Source: Photobacterium sp. TY1-4 (GTDB lineage Bacteria > Pseudomonadota > Gammaproteobacteria > Enterobacterales > Vibrionaceae). From it: a stretch of 64,000 nt of DNA. The notes beneath the pieces are model-generated. The model saw only the letters and a list, made by a program, of their open reading frames with translations. It had not been told where the DNA came from and made no database searches. Shown here one piece after another: positions 54,223 to 63,377 of the stretch. Within the stretch, counting starts at the first letter, position 1. Each line of letters begins with the position of its first letter. Location: positions 930,001 through 994,000 of the forward strand of contig NZ_CP099734.1 of NCBI RefSeq assembly GCF_025398175.1, written 5' to 3'. The position numbers and the translations under genes were made by a program.

Positions 54223-54486
54223 TTATTTCTCTTCGTCTGGTAGCGTGACGTTGAGCTCCAGTACCGACAGATCTTCTTCACGCTGATCCAGGTTCACGGT
54301 GACCTGGTCCGGCGTAATCTCAACGTATTTGCGGATCACTTCAAGGATGTCCTGCTTTAGCTGCGGCAAGTAGCTAGGCGTCCCCTGAGCGGATGTCCGT
54401 CGCTCTGCAACGATAATTTGCAGCCTCTCTTTCGCCACAGTTGCGGTCGTTGTTTTTTTGGGGCGGAAGAATTCAAGCAAAGCCAT
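54223..54486 (-). CDS. minE: cell division topological specificity factor MinE
   Basis: Stimulates MinD ATPase and drives pole-to-pole oscillation of MinCD. The 87 residues have an N-terminal membrane-targeting and anti-MinCD region ([23 protein letters not shown]) and a C-terminal dimerisation domain. It starts 6 bp after minD. Its native 3' flank is lost or displaced, because an IS element begins 2 bp after the stop. The coding region itself looks complete. Confidence 0.96.
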   Translation of the reverse strand: MALLEFFRPKKTTTATVAKERLQIIVAERRTSAQGTPSYLPQLKQDILEVIRKYVEITPDQVTVNLDQREEDLSVLELNVTLPDEEK

Positions 54487-54492
54487 ACTGAT

Positions 54493-55305
54493 TTAGCCTC
54501 CGAATAAGCGTTTAAGGAAGCCTTTTTTCTCTTCCTCCAGGAAACGGAACGGGCGGTCTTCACCCAGCAAACGCCCGACGGTATCGCCGTAAGCGATGCC
54601 TGCATCGGACTCTTTGTCAAAAATCACCGGTTCGCCTTTGTTCGAGGCGTTCAGCACTGCCTGGCTTTCCGGGATGACGCCCAGAAGCGGAATGTGCAGA
54701 ATTTCTTCTACATCAGTCACACTGAGCATTTCGCCGAGTGTCACGCGAGCCGGGTTATAGCGTGTCAGCAGCAGGTGGGTTTTCACCGGCTCCAGCCCTT
54801 GCTCGGCCCGGCGTGATTTTGAATCCAGGATCCCCAGGATGCGGTCGGAATCACGTACGGAAGAGACTTCCGGGTTGGTGGTGACAATGGCCTCGTCGGC
54901 AAAATACAGCGCCATCAGGGCACCGCTTTCGATCCCGGCCGGTGAGTCACAGATAATAAATTCAAACCCCATGTTGTCGAGGTCTTTCAGGATCCGCTCA
55001 ACCCCTTCCTGGGTCAGGGCGTCTTTGTCTCGGGTCTGAGAAGCCGGCAGGACATACAGGTTCTCAACACGTTTATCTTTGATCAGCGCCTGGTTCAGGT
55101 TTGCTTCTTCATTGATGACATTGACAAAATCATAAACGACTCGGCGCTCACAGCCCATGATGAGGTCCAGGTTACGCAAGCCGATATCAAAATCGATTAC
55201 TGCGGTCTTCTTTCCGCTGAGTGCAAGACCGGATGCGATAGCTGCACTGGAGGTTGTTTTACCAACGCCGCCCTTTCCGGAGGTAACAACGATAATACGT
55301 GCCAT
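54493..55305 (-). CDS. minD: septum site-determining ATPase MinD
   Basis: Membrane-associated ATPase that recruits MinC and is cycled by MinE. The 270 residues have the deviant Walker A GKGGVGKTT (10-18) with the signature lysine K11, DSPAGIESGA as Walker B, and a C-terminal amphipathic helix (EEEKKGFLKRLFGG) for membrane binding. Confidence 0.98.
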   Translation of the reverse strand: MARIIVVTSGKGGVGKTTSSAAIASGLALSGKKTAVIDFDIGLRNLDLIMGCERRVVYDFVNVINEEANLNQALIKDKRVENLYVLPASQTRDKDALTQEGVERILKDLDNMGFEFIICDSPAGIESGALMALYFADEAIVTTNPEVSSVRDSDRILGILDSKSRRAEQGLEPVKTHLLLTRYNPARVTLGEMLSVTDVEEILHIPLLGVIPESQAVLNASNKGEPVIFDKESDAGIAYGDTVGRLLGEDRPFRFLEEEKKGFLKRLFGG

Positions 55306-55326
55306 CTATTAATTCCTTATTAAACC

Positions 55327-55989
55327 TTATAAAGCCAGGTGCTCAATGTTCAAATTATTTTCAGCAAGTGAGATAACGACACCTTTACCCCAGAACTCAG
55401 GATTGATTTTATCACTGAGCCAGTAGTTTCCGGCAATGGAAATCAGCTCGGCTTGTAAATTCTGACAAAAAATGTGTGCTTGCTGCTGTCCACTGGCCCC
55501 GGCAATGGCGCGGCCGCGTAATGTTCCAAGGACATGAATGCATCCGTCGGCGATGACCTCAGCGCCAGCACTGACATGATTCATGATGATGAGATCGCTG
55601 TTTTTGGCATAAATCTGCTGCCCGGATCGGACCGGGGTCCGAATAATTTTCGTCGGGGTCATTTCCGGCTCTGCCGCTTTCGCCTGGCGGGCGGCATTCA
55701 TCACCGCAAATCCGGCCTGTTTTGCCTGGGTTTGCAACTGGGCGTTCTTGCAGCCGCTGATCCCGACCGGGATCATCCCGGCATCTTTGACCCCGGCCTG
55801 CAGGGCGGCGAAGTCAATGGCGGTGCCGGCCTGGCTGATGTCAATCACAACGGGAGCCGCGGCGAAAAAATTAGGCGCCTGCTCGACCTTCTCTTTGAGG
55901 AAGTCGGTTGCCTTCTGAATGTCCCCATCCACCAGGTGCAGGGCTGAGAGTGTAAAGGAACTCCCTTTTAGTTCTGCTGATTTTGTCAT
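55327..55989 (-). CDS. minC: septum site-determining protein MinC
   Basis: Inhibits FtsZ ring assembly away from midcell. The 220 residues have an N-terminal FtsZ-binding domain (about 1-105), a linker rich in Ala and Pro, and a C-terminal beta-helix with GQQIYAKNSDLIIMNHVSAG and DGCIHVLGTLRGRAIAGASG that binds MinD. It is the first gene of minCDE, divergent from ycgL. Confidence 0.97.
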   Translation of the reverse strand: MTKSAELKGSSFTLSALHLVDGDIQKATDFLKEKVEQAPNFFAAAPVVIDISQAGTAIDFAALQAGVKDAGMIPVGISGCKNAQLQTQAKQAGFAVMNAARQAKAAEPEMTPTKIIRTPVRSGQQIYAKNSDLIIMNHVSAGAEVIADGCIHVLGTLRGRAIAGASGQQQAHIFCQNLQAELISIAGNYWLSDKINPEFWGKGVVISLAENNLNIEHLAL

Positions 55990-56142
55990 ACTTGTTCAAT
56001 GACTGTTACGAAAATAGCCGTGCTGCGCGTTATCACATAGATACTTGCATGTTATATTCCCCGGGGTGTATCAGCAAGCTATCCTTGCTCTAGCGTTGGA
56101 ATTTCAGACAAGGCTCTCACCGACACCGACAAAAGGAGGCAA

Positions 56143-56193
56143 TTGAAGGGAATGATCCCGGAAGATTGCGGTCTCAGTGAGGTGAGCGCGTAA
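56143..56193 (+). CDS. candidate 16-residue leader peptide upstream of ycgL
   Basis: A strong AAAGGAGG (56132-56139) is followed 3 bases later by TTG (56143) opening a 16-codon frame that ends at TAA 56191-56193. An in-frame ATG occurs at codon 4 (56152). The stop lies 18 bp before the ycgL start. Such a good ribosome site without a gene is unusual. Translation is inferred, not shown. Confidence 0.35.
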   Translation: MKGMIPEDCGLSEVSA

Positions 56194-56211
56194 ACAAACA
56201 GGCGACTTTTG

Positions 56212-56493
56212 ATGTTGTGTGCAATTTATAAAAGCCCGAAAAAAGAAAATACTTATCTGTATATCAAGACCAAAGATGATTTCAGTGACGTGCCGGATAA
56301 TCTGATGACCACGTTCGGTACGCCACAGTTTGTGATGGTACTGAAGTTGGACAATGGGCGTAAATTAGCCCTGGCTGATGTTGAGAAAGTGAAAGAGTCC
56401 CTCTCAACCGCAGGTTATTATCTGCAAGTCCCGCCACCTGTGACTAATTTACTGGACCAGTATAAGGCGGATAAAGCCGCAAGAAATACCTGA
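56212..56493 (+). CDS. ycgL: YcgL domain protein
   Basis: A 93-residue protein of the YcgL family (UPF0745). It matches the E. coli protein in layout: MLCAIYKSPKKENTYLYI, then VKESLSTAGYYLQVPPP near the end. The function is unknown. The ATG at 56212 follows AGGCGA; a TTG three bases earlier is less likely. It diverges from minC as in enterobacteria and is followed 8 bp later by the transglycosylase. Confidence 0.9.
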   Translation: MLCAIYKSPKKENTYLYIKTKDDFSDVPDNLMTTFGTPQFVMVLKLDNGRKLALADVEKVKESLSTAGYYLQVPPPVTNLLDQYKADKAARNT

Positions 56494-56501
56494 AGGTGAC
56501 T

Positions 56502-57473
56502 ATGTATAAGCGATTGATATCGGCCCTGGTGGCCTTGGGATTAGGTCTGTCGACGTCAACGTCGGCGGCAGATGTCGGATTTGATGAATATGTGAGTGGG
56601 TTGAAAGTCGAAGCCCGGGAAAAAGGAATTTCAGAGTCGATTATCAACTCTGCTTTTGAAGGTATTCAGTTTATTGAGCGGGCCGTCGTGGCGGATAAAA
56701 ACCAGCCGGAACGTAAACTGACACTGGATGAGTATCTGCCTCGCGCGGTACCGGCCTGGAAAATTGCGCAGGCCAATGAACTTTATCGTCAACATCAAGC
56801 GGTGTTGGATCGCGTCGGGCGCCAGTTGGGGGTTCAGCCTCGCTTTATTGTGGCGCTGTGGGGGGTTGAAAGTAATTTTGGCCGGTTGATGGGCAATTAT
56901 AATGTGATTGAAGCTTTATCAACCTTGGCGTATGAAGGCCGGCGGGAAGCATTTTTTCGCAATCAGGTGATGGCTGCTTTAGAAATATTGGATGCCGGTC
57001 ATATTACGCCGAAAAAAATGAAAGGTTCCTGGGCCGGTGCGATGGGGCAGCCCCAGTTTATGCCGACGTCCTTTTTATCCTTTGCGGTTGACGGGAATAA
57101 AGACGGTCGTATTGATATCTGGGAAACGGAAGCGGATGTTTTCGCCTCTGCAGCGAACTATCTGCATCAGTCGGGATGGGATGATCAATATACCTGGGGC
57201 CGGCAAGTGCAACTACCGAGCAGTCTCGATGCTGACTTATTCGGGGTTGAGAAGTCGAAAGGGCGTTCACTGGCAGAATGGCAGCGTCTGGGTGTTCGCC
57301 GCTTGAATGGCCAAGCCTTACCCCGTGTTGATATTCAGGCATGGCTTATTCAACCAGATGATAATAAGGGTAGAGCATATTTGGTTTATAACAACTACCA
57401 GACCTTGCTGAAGTGGAATCGTTCACACTATTTCGCATTGGCGGTAAGCCATTTGGCGGATCAGATTCGATAA
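56502..57473 (+). CDS. lytic murein transglycosylase (MltB family)
   Basis: Cleaves the MurNAc-GlcNAc bond of peptidoglycan with 1,6-anhydro product formation. The 323 residues have a signal peptide (1-23, ending TSAA) and the catalytic glutamate E123 in ALWGVESNFGR. A middle region follows with AGAMGQPQFMP. D197 to E208 (DGNKDGRIDIWE) reads as a canonical EF-hand calcium loop, as in E. coli MltB/Slt35. No lipobox cysteine is seen, so it is periplasmic and soluble. AAGG precedes the ATG at 56502, preferred over GTG 56496. Confidence 0.9.
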   Translation: MYKRLISALVALGLGLSTSTSAADVGFDEYVSGLKVEAREKGISESIINSAFEGIQFIERAVVADKNQPERKLTLDEYLPRAVPAWKIAQANELYRQHQAVLDRVGRQLGVQPRFIVALWGVESNFGRLMGNYNVIEALSTLAYEGRREAFFRNQVMAALEILDAGHITPKKMKGSWAGAMGQPQFMPTSFLSFAVDGNKDGRIDIWETEADVFASAANYLHQSGWDDQYTWGRQVQLPSSLDADLFGVEKSKGRSLAEWQRLGVRRLNGQALPRVDIQAWLIQPDDNKGRAYLVYNNYQTLLKWNRSHYFALAVSHLADQIR

Positions 57474-57482
57474 GCCCCGAGA

Positions 57483-57567
57483 AATAAAAGCTGGATGTCA
57501 ATGTCTGGCTTTTATTGTGATTGAGAACGACTGAATAAACCGAGTGAAAGTCGGGTTATTTACTTTT
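57483..57567 (+). terminator. two hairpins after the transglycosylase gene
   Basis: First, AATAAAAGC / GCTTTTATT (57483-57516). Second, AATAAACCGA with TCGGGTTATT (57534-57560, one mismatch) followed by TACTTTT. They are likely tandem 3'-end structures. Confidence 0.55.
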
Positions 57568-57644
57568 AGGCGGATGGCGAGGTGAAGCCATTCGGGTGTT
57601 ATCTGCCGTCGGCGACCCTTTCCCACTGCTGGAAGAATGAATAC

Positions 57645-57675
57645 AAAAAAGCCTGGTTCACACCAGGCTTTTTTT
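57645..57675. terminator. bidirectional terminator after hns
   Basis: GCCTGG-TTCACA-CCAGGC (57651-57668) with six A before and seven T after, 20 bp from the hns stop. Confidence 0.9.
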
Positions 57676-57695
57676 ACGATAGCGATTATGGAAAA

Positions 57696-58091
57696 TTAGA
57701 TTTCAAAATCTTCCAGAGATTTACCTTCGTCCAGGGCTTTTTTCAGCGCAGAAGGCGTACGACCTTGGCCGGTCCATGTTTTCTCTTCACCGTTTTCGTC
57801 GATAAACTTGTATTTGGCCGGGCGCGCAGCACGCTTTGTTTTTGGTGCTTTGCTCAGCGTGGCCAGCAGTTCTTCTGGATCGATACCATCAGCCATCAGC
57901 ATTTCACGGTATTGGTTCAGTTTATCCTGACGCTCTTTTTCTTTTGCCAGCTCTTCAGCTTCTGATTCTTCACGCTCAGTCACAACTGTTTGCAGCTTTT
58001 CCAGTGCTTCTTGAAGTTGCTCCAGTGTATATTCACGAGAAAGTGCACGCAGGCTGCGCAGGTTCAATAGTGCTTTCATTGCATCAGACAT
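57696..58091 (-). CDS. hns: H-NS family nucleoid protein
   Basis: Global silencer that binds AT-rich, curved DNA. The 131 residues have an N-terminal coiled-coil oligomerisation region (about 1-65), a basic linker ([11 protein letters not shown]) and the C-terminal DNA-binding domain with the core loop [16 protein letters not shown] precedes the ATG. The upstream DNA is very AT-rich, as expected for autoregulation. Confidence 0.96.
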   Translation of the reverse strand: MSDAMKALLNLRSLRALSREYTLEQLQEALEKLQTVVTEREESEAEELAKEKERQDKLNQYREMLMADGIDPEELLATLSKAPKTKRAARPAKYKFIDENGEEKTWTGQGRTPSALKKALDEGKSLEDFEI

Positions 58092-58419
58092 TTTAATTTT
58101 CCTGTTGGCATCAACTATTTTTAATAATAATAGCAGTCAAAAAACTATAATTGCAATAATAATACTTTTAATCACCTGATGCCAAACAAAATATTGAGCC
58201 TTGAATTCAATTTCCTTATTTCGCTTTTCTGATCCTCATTTTTAATAAATCGGGATGAAGATCTTCATCCCATGGTCGGAATATTCAGGTGGCAGTCAGG
58301 TTATTTTATTGCCACGTGTTTCATATTCTGTTTCTTGGCCATGATTGATTTTTTGATTAATTATTGCACGATGCGGCAAAATTATTCACTAATGTTGTTA
58401 ATTTTTTCATTTTAACTTG
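58092..58419. other. AT-rich hns upstream region
   Basis: About 330 bp that is much richer in A+T than the neighbourhood, with many short A and T runs. It should hold the hns promoter and H-NS binding sites. No gene was seen. Confidence 0.5.
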
Positions 58420-58447
58420 TTGCAAATACACGCTGAGTGCGTAGAAT
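58420..58447 (+). promoter_or_regulatory. promoter of the lysine-riboswitch transcript
   Basis: TTGCAA (58420-58425), a 16-bp spacer and TAGAAT (58442-58447) place transcription start just before the aptamer. Confidence 0.55.
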
Positions 58448-58465
58448 TGACCATTCCTTGACTAA

Positions 58466-58604
58466 GGGTAGAGGCGCATTGTCTAAAAGTAGCTGGTTGG
58501 AGGGTGATTCCGACGAGAGCCAGCAAAAGGAGCCAATGCCGAAGTAAACCAGGCTTATCAAACCGGTTTGCTGGGGTTGTCACCGAATAGGGGCAACACT
58601 GCCA
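58466..58604 (+). ncRNA. lysine riboswitch aptamer (L box)
   Basis: The conserved L-box blocks occur in order: GGTAGAGGCGC (58467-58477), AAGTAG, GGAGGGTG, GACGAGAGCC, GCCGAAG with TAAACC pairing to GGTTTGCTGG, and ACACTGCC (58596-58603). P1 is GGTAG (58467-58471) with CTGCC (58599-58603). Layout and spacing follow the B. subtilis lysC leader. It controls the NhaC-type transporter downstream. Confidence 0.92.
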
Positions 58605-58742
58605 TAGTATATAATTACATTAACTATGGAGCGCTACTGTGGGGTCCGGAATAAGGCTCGTCCTTTTCTAATGCTCTTCTCTCACGGCAACGTGCCGTGT
58701 TCAGCAGTAGATCTCCAACCAAGTTCGGTTGTCATAGAGATC
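58602..58742 (+). promoter_or_regulatory. expression platform of the lysine riboswitch
   Basis: Four competing helices can be drawn. CCATAGT (58602-58608) pairs with ACTATGG (58623-58629) and takes two P1 bases. GGAG-CG-CTACTG (58628-58639) pairs with CAGTAG-AT-CTCC (58705-58716). CACGGCA pairs with TGCCGTG (58683-58699). GATCTC-CAACC (58710-58720) pairs with GGTTG and GAGATC (58727-58742), which masks the ribosome site directly before the AUG. No T run follows, so control is probably at translation. Confidence 0.6.
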
Positions 58743-60344
58743 ATGAATATCATCGATTTTTCACATTCCTCTCTTTCGTTGTTGCCGCCATTGGTCGCGT
58801 TGGGCCTGGCGATTCTGACACGTCGTGTACTCGTTTCATTAGGTTTTGGTGTGCTGCTGGGCGCTTTGTTGCTGACGGATTTTTCCGTCGCGGCGACTGC
58901 GGGCTATATCGGCACCACTGCCAAAGGCCTGTTTATTGATGACGGGGCGATCAATAGCTGGAACATGAGCATTGTCGCTTTCCTGGTGCTGCTGGGGATG
59001 ATGACGGCATTGCTGACCTTGTCCGGCGGTACCCGTGCCTTCGCTGAATGGGCGCAAACCAAGATCAAGAGCAAACGGGGCGCAAAATTGCTTGCGGCTT
59101 TTCTGGGCGTCTTCATTTTTGTCGATGACTACTTTAATAGCCTGGCCGTTGGTTCGATCTCCCGTCCGGTGACCGATCGTTTCTATGTTTCCCGTGCCAA
59201 ACTGGCGTATATCCTGGATTCCACTGCGGCACCGATGTGTGTCCTGATGCCGGCATCGAGCTGGGGCGCTTATATCATTACGCTGATTGGCGGCATTCTG
59301 GTATCGCATGGTGTGACAGCTTATTCGCCGCTGAGTGCATTTGTGCAACTGGCGCCGATGAACTTTTATGCCGTTTTCGCGCTGCTGATGGTGTTTGTAG
59401 TGGCCTGGTTCCAGCTGGACATCGGTGCGATGAAAAAGCATGAGTTGCAAGCCTGTCGCGGCCATGGCTTTGACGAAGGTGATGATGACAGCATGGCTCG
59501 TGATCTGAATGACGAGCTGGACATTGAAGAGAGCGAACACGGCCGTGTCGGCGATCTGGTGATGCCGATTGTGATGCTGATCCTGGCAACCTTCTTCTTT
59601 ATGATTTTCACCGGCTACCAGACCCTGTCGGCCGATGGCCAGGCGTTCAATATCCTGGGCGCGTTTGAGAACACCGATGTCGGCACGTCACTGGTGTACG
59701 GCGGGATTGTCGGCCTGATGGCCTCGCTGGTGCCGGTATTCCGCCAGCGCCTGGCGGTGGGTGATGTTGCGCAGACAATGTGGATTGGTGCCAAGTCAAT
59801 GTTCGGGGCGATTCTGATCCTGCTGTTCGCCTGGAGCATCGGTAGCGTGATCAGTGACATGGCGACGGGTAAATACCTGTCGACGCTGGTTCAGGGCAAC
59901 CTGAATCCAATGCTGTTGCCGGTGATTTTATTCCTGCTGGCCGGACTGATGGCATTCTCGACCGGAACTTCTTGGGGCACCTTCGGCATCATGCTGCCGA
60001 TCGCCGGTGATCTGGCGGCGGCAACAGAGATTGCGTTGATGTTGCCGATGCTGGGCGCGGTGCTGGCTGGTTCGGTGTTTGGTGACCACTGTTCGCCAAT
60101 TTCGGATACCACGATTCTGTCCTCGACGGGGGCGCGTTGTCACCACATCGATCATGTCTCGACGCAGCTGCCTTATGCGCTGTCTGTTGCCCTGGTCTCA
60201 GCCATCGGCTTCTTGGTGCTGGGCCTGACCAGCTCTGTGGCGGTGGCCTTTATGGCGGCGCTGATCAGCTTTATTCTGGTCTGTTTAGGCCTGTTGTGGC
60301 TGGCTCGCCGACCGAGTTCTGCGGCGGTTAAACTGAAAAACTAA
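58743..60344 (+). CDS. NhaC-family transporter under lysine riboswitch control
   Basis: A 533-residue inner-membrane protein with about eleven to twelve hydrophobic segments and an acidic cytoplasmic loop (about 240-270, GFDEGDDD). It belongs to the NhaC Na+/H+ antiporter family. The conserved blocks GVFIFVDDYFNSLAVGSI, STAAPMCVLMPASSWGAY and FSTGTSWGTFGIMLP are present. Members behind L boxes in gammaproteobacteria have been proposed as lysine transporters (called LysW), which fits here; direction of transport is unproven. The ATG at 58743 is chosen because the upstream in-frame codons lie in the riboswitch leader. Confidence 0.88.
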   Translation: MNIIDFSHSSLSLLPPLVALGLAILTRRVLVSLGFGVLLGALLLTDFSVAATAGYIGTTAKGLFIDDGAINSWNMSIVAFLVLLGMMTALLTLSGGTRAFAEWAQTKIKSKRGAKLLAAFLGVFIFVDDYFNSLAVGSISRPVTDRFYVSRAKLAYILDSTAAPMCVLMPASSWGAYIITLIGGILVSHGVTAYSPLSAFVQLAPMNFYAVFALLMVFVVAWFQLDIGAMKKHELQACRGHGFDEGDDDSMARDLNDELDIEESEHGRVGDLVMPIVMLILATFFFMIFTGYQTLSADGQAFNILGAFENTDVGTSLVYGGIVGLMASLVPVFRQRLAVGDVAQTMWIGAKSMFGAILILLFAWSIGSVISDMATGKYLSTLVQGNLNPMLLPVILFLLAGLMAFSTGTSWGTFGIMLPIAGDLAAATEIALMLPMLGAVLAGSVFGDHCSPISDTTILSSTGARCHHIDHVSTQLPYALSVALVSAIGFLVLGLTSSVAVAFMAALISFILVCLGLLWLARRPSSAAVKLKN

Positions 60345-60373
60345 CCGCTGGCACTGCACATCTCTCATCCGAT

Positions 60374-60400
60374 AAGCCCGCAGCTACTGCGGGCTTTATT
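60374..60400 (+). terminator. terminator after the NhaC-family gene
   Basis: AAGCCCGCAG-CTA-CTGCGGGCTT (60374-60396) followed by TATT. Confidence 0.8.
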
Positions 60401-60480
60401 GTAACTGGGCTGCGGTACTTTTATTTCGACGCGGTTTTCTGTAGGATTCTGCCAGTTTTTTGCCTGAGACGGGGAGCCGA

Positions 60481-61059
60481 ATGGCCCAGATGTATTTTTA
60501 TTACTCTGCAATGAATGCGGGTAAATCGACGACATTACTTCAGTCATCCTTTAATTATCGGGAGCGTGGGATGACGCCGGTGATTTTCACTGCGGCCATC
60601 GATGATCGCTTCGGGAAAGGCAAAGTGAGTTCCCGGATCGGGCTGGAAGAAGAAGCGGAACTGTTCGGCGATGACGATGATTTATATGCCCGGTTGCAGG
60701 ACATGGATGCCACCCAGAAAATTGACTGTGTGCTGATTGATGAGTGCCAGTTCCTGACCAAAAAACAGGTCTACCAGCTGACCGAAGTGGTCGATAAACT
60801 GAATATTCCGGTGTTGTGTTATGGCCTGCGCAGCGATTTCCGCGGTGAGTTGTTTGAAGGCAGCCAATATCTGTTGGCCTGGGCTGATAAGCTGGTCGAG
60901 CTGAAAACCATCTGTCACTGCGGTCGCAAAGCCAATATGGTGATCCGGATGGACGAACACGGCCGCGCGATTGCTGATGGTGATCAGGTGGTAATTGGCG
61001 GCAATGATCGCTATGTGTCGGTTTGCCGCACTCACTATAAAGAAGCGCTGGAGCGATAA
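60481..61059 (+). CDS. tdk: thymidine kinase
   Basis: Phosphorylates thymidine to dTMP in pyrimidine salvage. The 192 residues have the P-loop [11 protein letters not shown] (about 10-20) and Walker B-like LIDECQFL. The lasso segment contains zinc cysteines (ICHCGRKA and, near the end, VCRTHY), typical of the bacterial type II enzyme. GGGGAG precedes the ATG at 60481; an upstream in-frame ATG at 60460 lacks a ribosome site. Confidence 0.97.
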   Translation: MAQMYFYYSAMNAGKSTTLLQSSFNYRERGMTPVIFTAAIDDRFGKGKVSSRIGLEEEAELFGDDDDLYARLQDMDATQKIDCVLIDECQFLTKKQVYQLTEVVDKLNIPVLCYGLRSDFRGELFEGSQYLLAWADKLVELKTICHCGRKANMVIRMDEHGRAIADGDQVVIGGNDRYVSVCRTHYKEALER

Positions 61060-61080
61060 GCCGCCCCCAGTATTTGTCAT

Positions 61081-61111
61081 AAAAAAGCCTGAGTTGAACT
61101 CAGGCTTTTTT
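61081..61111. terminator. bidirectional terminator after tdk
   Basis: GCCTGAGT-TGA-ACTCAGGC (61087-61105) with six A before and T6 after. Confidence 0.92.
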
Positions 61112-61131
61112 GATCCCGCTCGTCCGGACTG

Positions 61132-61200
61132 CTTATGGATAGTCTCGGGCGTTTATGGGTAATCTCGGGCGCTTATGAATAGCATCGGACGCTTATTGAT
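61132..61200. repeat. 20-bp tandem repeat between tdk and hisIE
   Basis: Three consecutive 20-bp units (61132-61151, 61152-61171, 61172-61191) of the form YTTATGRRTARYMTCGGRCG. They are followed by a partial fourth unit (CTTATTGAT, 61192-61200) that overlaps the hisIE stop codon. Units differ at a few positions. Confidence 0.85.
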
Positions 61201-61819
61201 GGCGCTCCTGGAGCTTGGCCATGACATCGGATAGGGACAGGCCCTGATCCTGCAGCAGCACGATCAGGTGATACAGCAGATCGGCTGATTCACACACTAG
61301 CTCCGCCTTGTCACCCGACGTCGCCGCAAGTGCGACTTCAACCCCTTCTTCGCCCACTTTCTGCGAAATACGTTTGGTGCCACGGGCGTAGAGGCTGGCC
61401 GTATAGGAAGAATCAGGATCGGCATGCTTACGCTCAGCCAGCACCTGTTCCAGTTGATGAAGAAACACCAGTGCCGGTTGTGTTCCGTTGCCGGTCAAGG
61501 GGGCATTGGTGTCAAAACAGGTCGGGGTCCCCAGGTGACAGGTCGGGCCGACCGGGGTGGCCGTCACCAGCAGAGTGTCCTGATCACAATCGACCCGGAT
61601 ACTGTCGAGTTGCAGCACATTGCCCGAACTCTCCCCTTTCGTCCAGAGCCGATTTTTAGAGCGGGACCAGAAGGTCACCTGACGGGTTTCCAGGGTTTTG
61701 GCCAGCGCCTCATCATTCATATATCCCAGCATCAGCACCTGTCCGCTGGTCGCATCCTGGATCACAGCCGGGATCAGGCCGCCGACTTTTTCCCAGTTTA
61801 TGTTTGTTGTCTGGTTCAT
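61193..61819 (-). CDS. hisI: bifunctional phosphoribosyl-AMP cyclohydrolase / phosphoribosyl-ATP pyrophosphatase
   Basis: Catalyses steps 2 and 3 of histidine synthesis. The 208 residues have an N-terminal cyclohydrolase domain (about 1-110, [19 protein letters not shown] and the metal cysteines in VDCDQDT and GPTCHLG). A C-terminal pyrophosphatase domain follows ([21 protein letters not shown]). The start overlaps the hisF stop (ATGA). It is the last gene of the his operon in the leftward direction. Confidence 0.96.
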   Translation of the reverse strand: MNQTTNINWEKVGGLIPAVIQDATSGQVLMLGYMNDEALAKTLETRQVTFWSRSKNRLWTKGESSGNVLQLDSIRVDCDQDTLLVTATPVGPTCHLGTPTCFDTNAPLTGNGTQPALVFLHQLEQVLAERKHADPDSSYTASLYARGTKRISQKVGEEGVEVALAATSGDKAELVCESADLLYHLIVLLQDQGLSLSDVMAKLQERHQ

Positions 61820-62589
61820 TGCCGGACCTCCACACCTTGTTGTTTCAAATATGTCTTCAGTGCATCAATATTGATGATTTGTTTATGAAAGACCGACGCT
61901 GCCAGCGCGCCGTCCACATTGGCCTGATGGAACGCCTCGGCAAAATGGATCATTTCTCCCGCGCCACCGGAGGCAATCAGCGGCACATGGCAGACTTTGC
62001 GGACCATGTTGAGCTGATCAAGATCGTAGCCGTTGCGGACCCCGTCCTGATTCATCATATTGAGCACAATCTCACCGGCGCCGCGACGCTGAACTTCCTC
62101 AACCCAGTCTTTGGTCTCCCAGCGGGTAGCTTGAGTGCGTTTCTCATCCCCGGTGAATTGGTAGACCTGATACTTGCTGCTTTCGGCATCAAAGTATGAG
62201 TCGATACCGACCACAATGCATTGGACGCCGAATTTATCGGCCAATTGGGTGATCAGGTTCGGATCCGCCAGGGCCGGGGAGTTGATGGACACCTTGTCGG
62301 CACCGAACTGTAAGATCCGGCTGGCGTCGTCGGCGGATTTGATCCCGCCGGCAACGCAGAACGGAATATCAATGACTTCAGCAACCCGGGCAACCCAGCT
62401 TTTATCGACCACCCGGCCGTCGCTGGACGCGGTGATATCATAAAAGACCAGCTCATCGGCGCCTTCTTCGGCATAGCGTTTGGCCAGCGGGACGATATCG
62501 CCGATGATTTCGTGGTTGCGAAACTGGACGCCTTTGACGACCTGGCCGTCCCGGACATCCAGGCAAGGAATAATACGTTTGGCTAACAT
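61816..62589 (-). CDS. hisF: imidazole glycerol phosphate synthase cyclase subunit
   Basis: Uses ammonia from HisH to make imidazole glycerol phosphate and AICAR. It is 257 residues, a TIM barrel with the catalytic aspartates in IPCLDVRDG (D11) and [12 protein letters not shown]. It lies between hisA and hisI in the conserved his order. Confidence 0.97.
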   Translation of the reverse strand: MLAKRIIPCLDVRDGQVVKGVQFRNHEIIGDIVPLAKRYAEEGADELVFYDITASSDGRVVDKSWVARVAEVIDIPFCVAGGIKSADDASRILQFGADKVSINSPALADPNLITQLADKFGVQCIVVGIDSYFDAESSKYQVYQFTGDEKRTQATRWETKDWVEEVQRRGAGEIVLNMMNQDGVRNGYDLDQLNMVRKVCHVPLIASGGAGEMIHFAEAFHQANVDGALAASVFHKQIINIDALKTYLKQQGVEVRQ

Positions 62590-62607
62590 GTGACTTCTCT
62601 CCGTTGG

Positions 62608-63369
<762 letters not shown>

Positions 63370-63377
63370 TCACTCAG

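Noticed and set aside
58626..58742. Upstream ATG giving a longer NhaC-family protein
   Set aside because: The extra 39 codons overlap the riboswitch expression platform and do not resemble the family N-terminus; the start at 58743 fits better.
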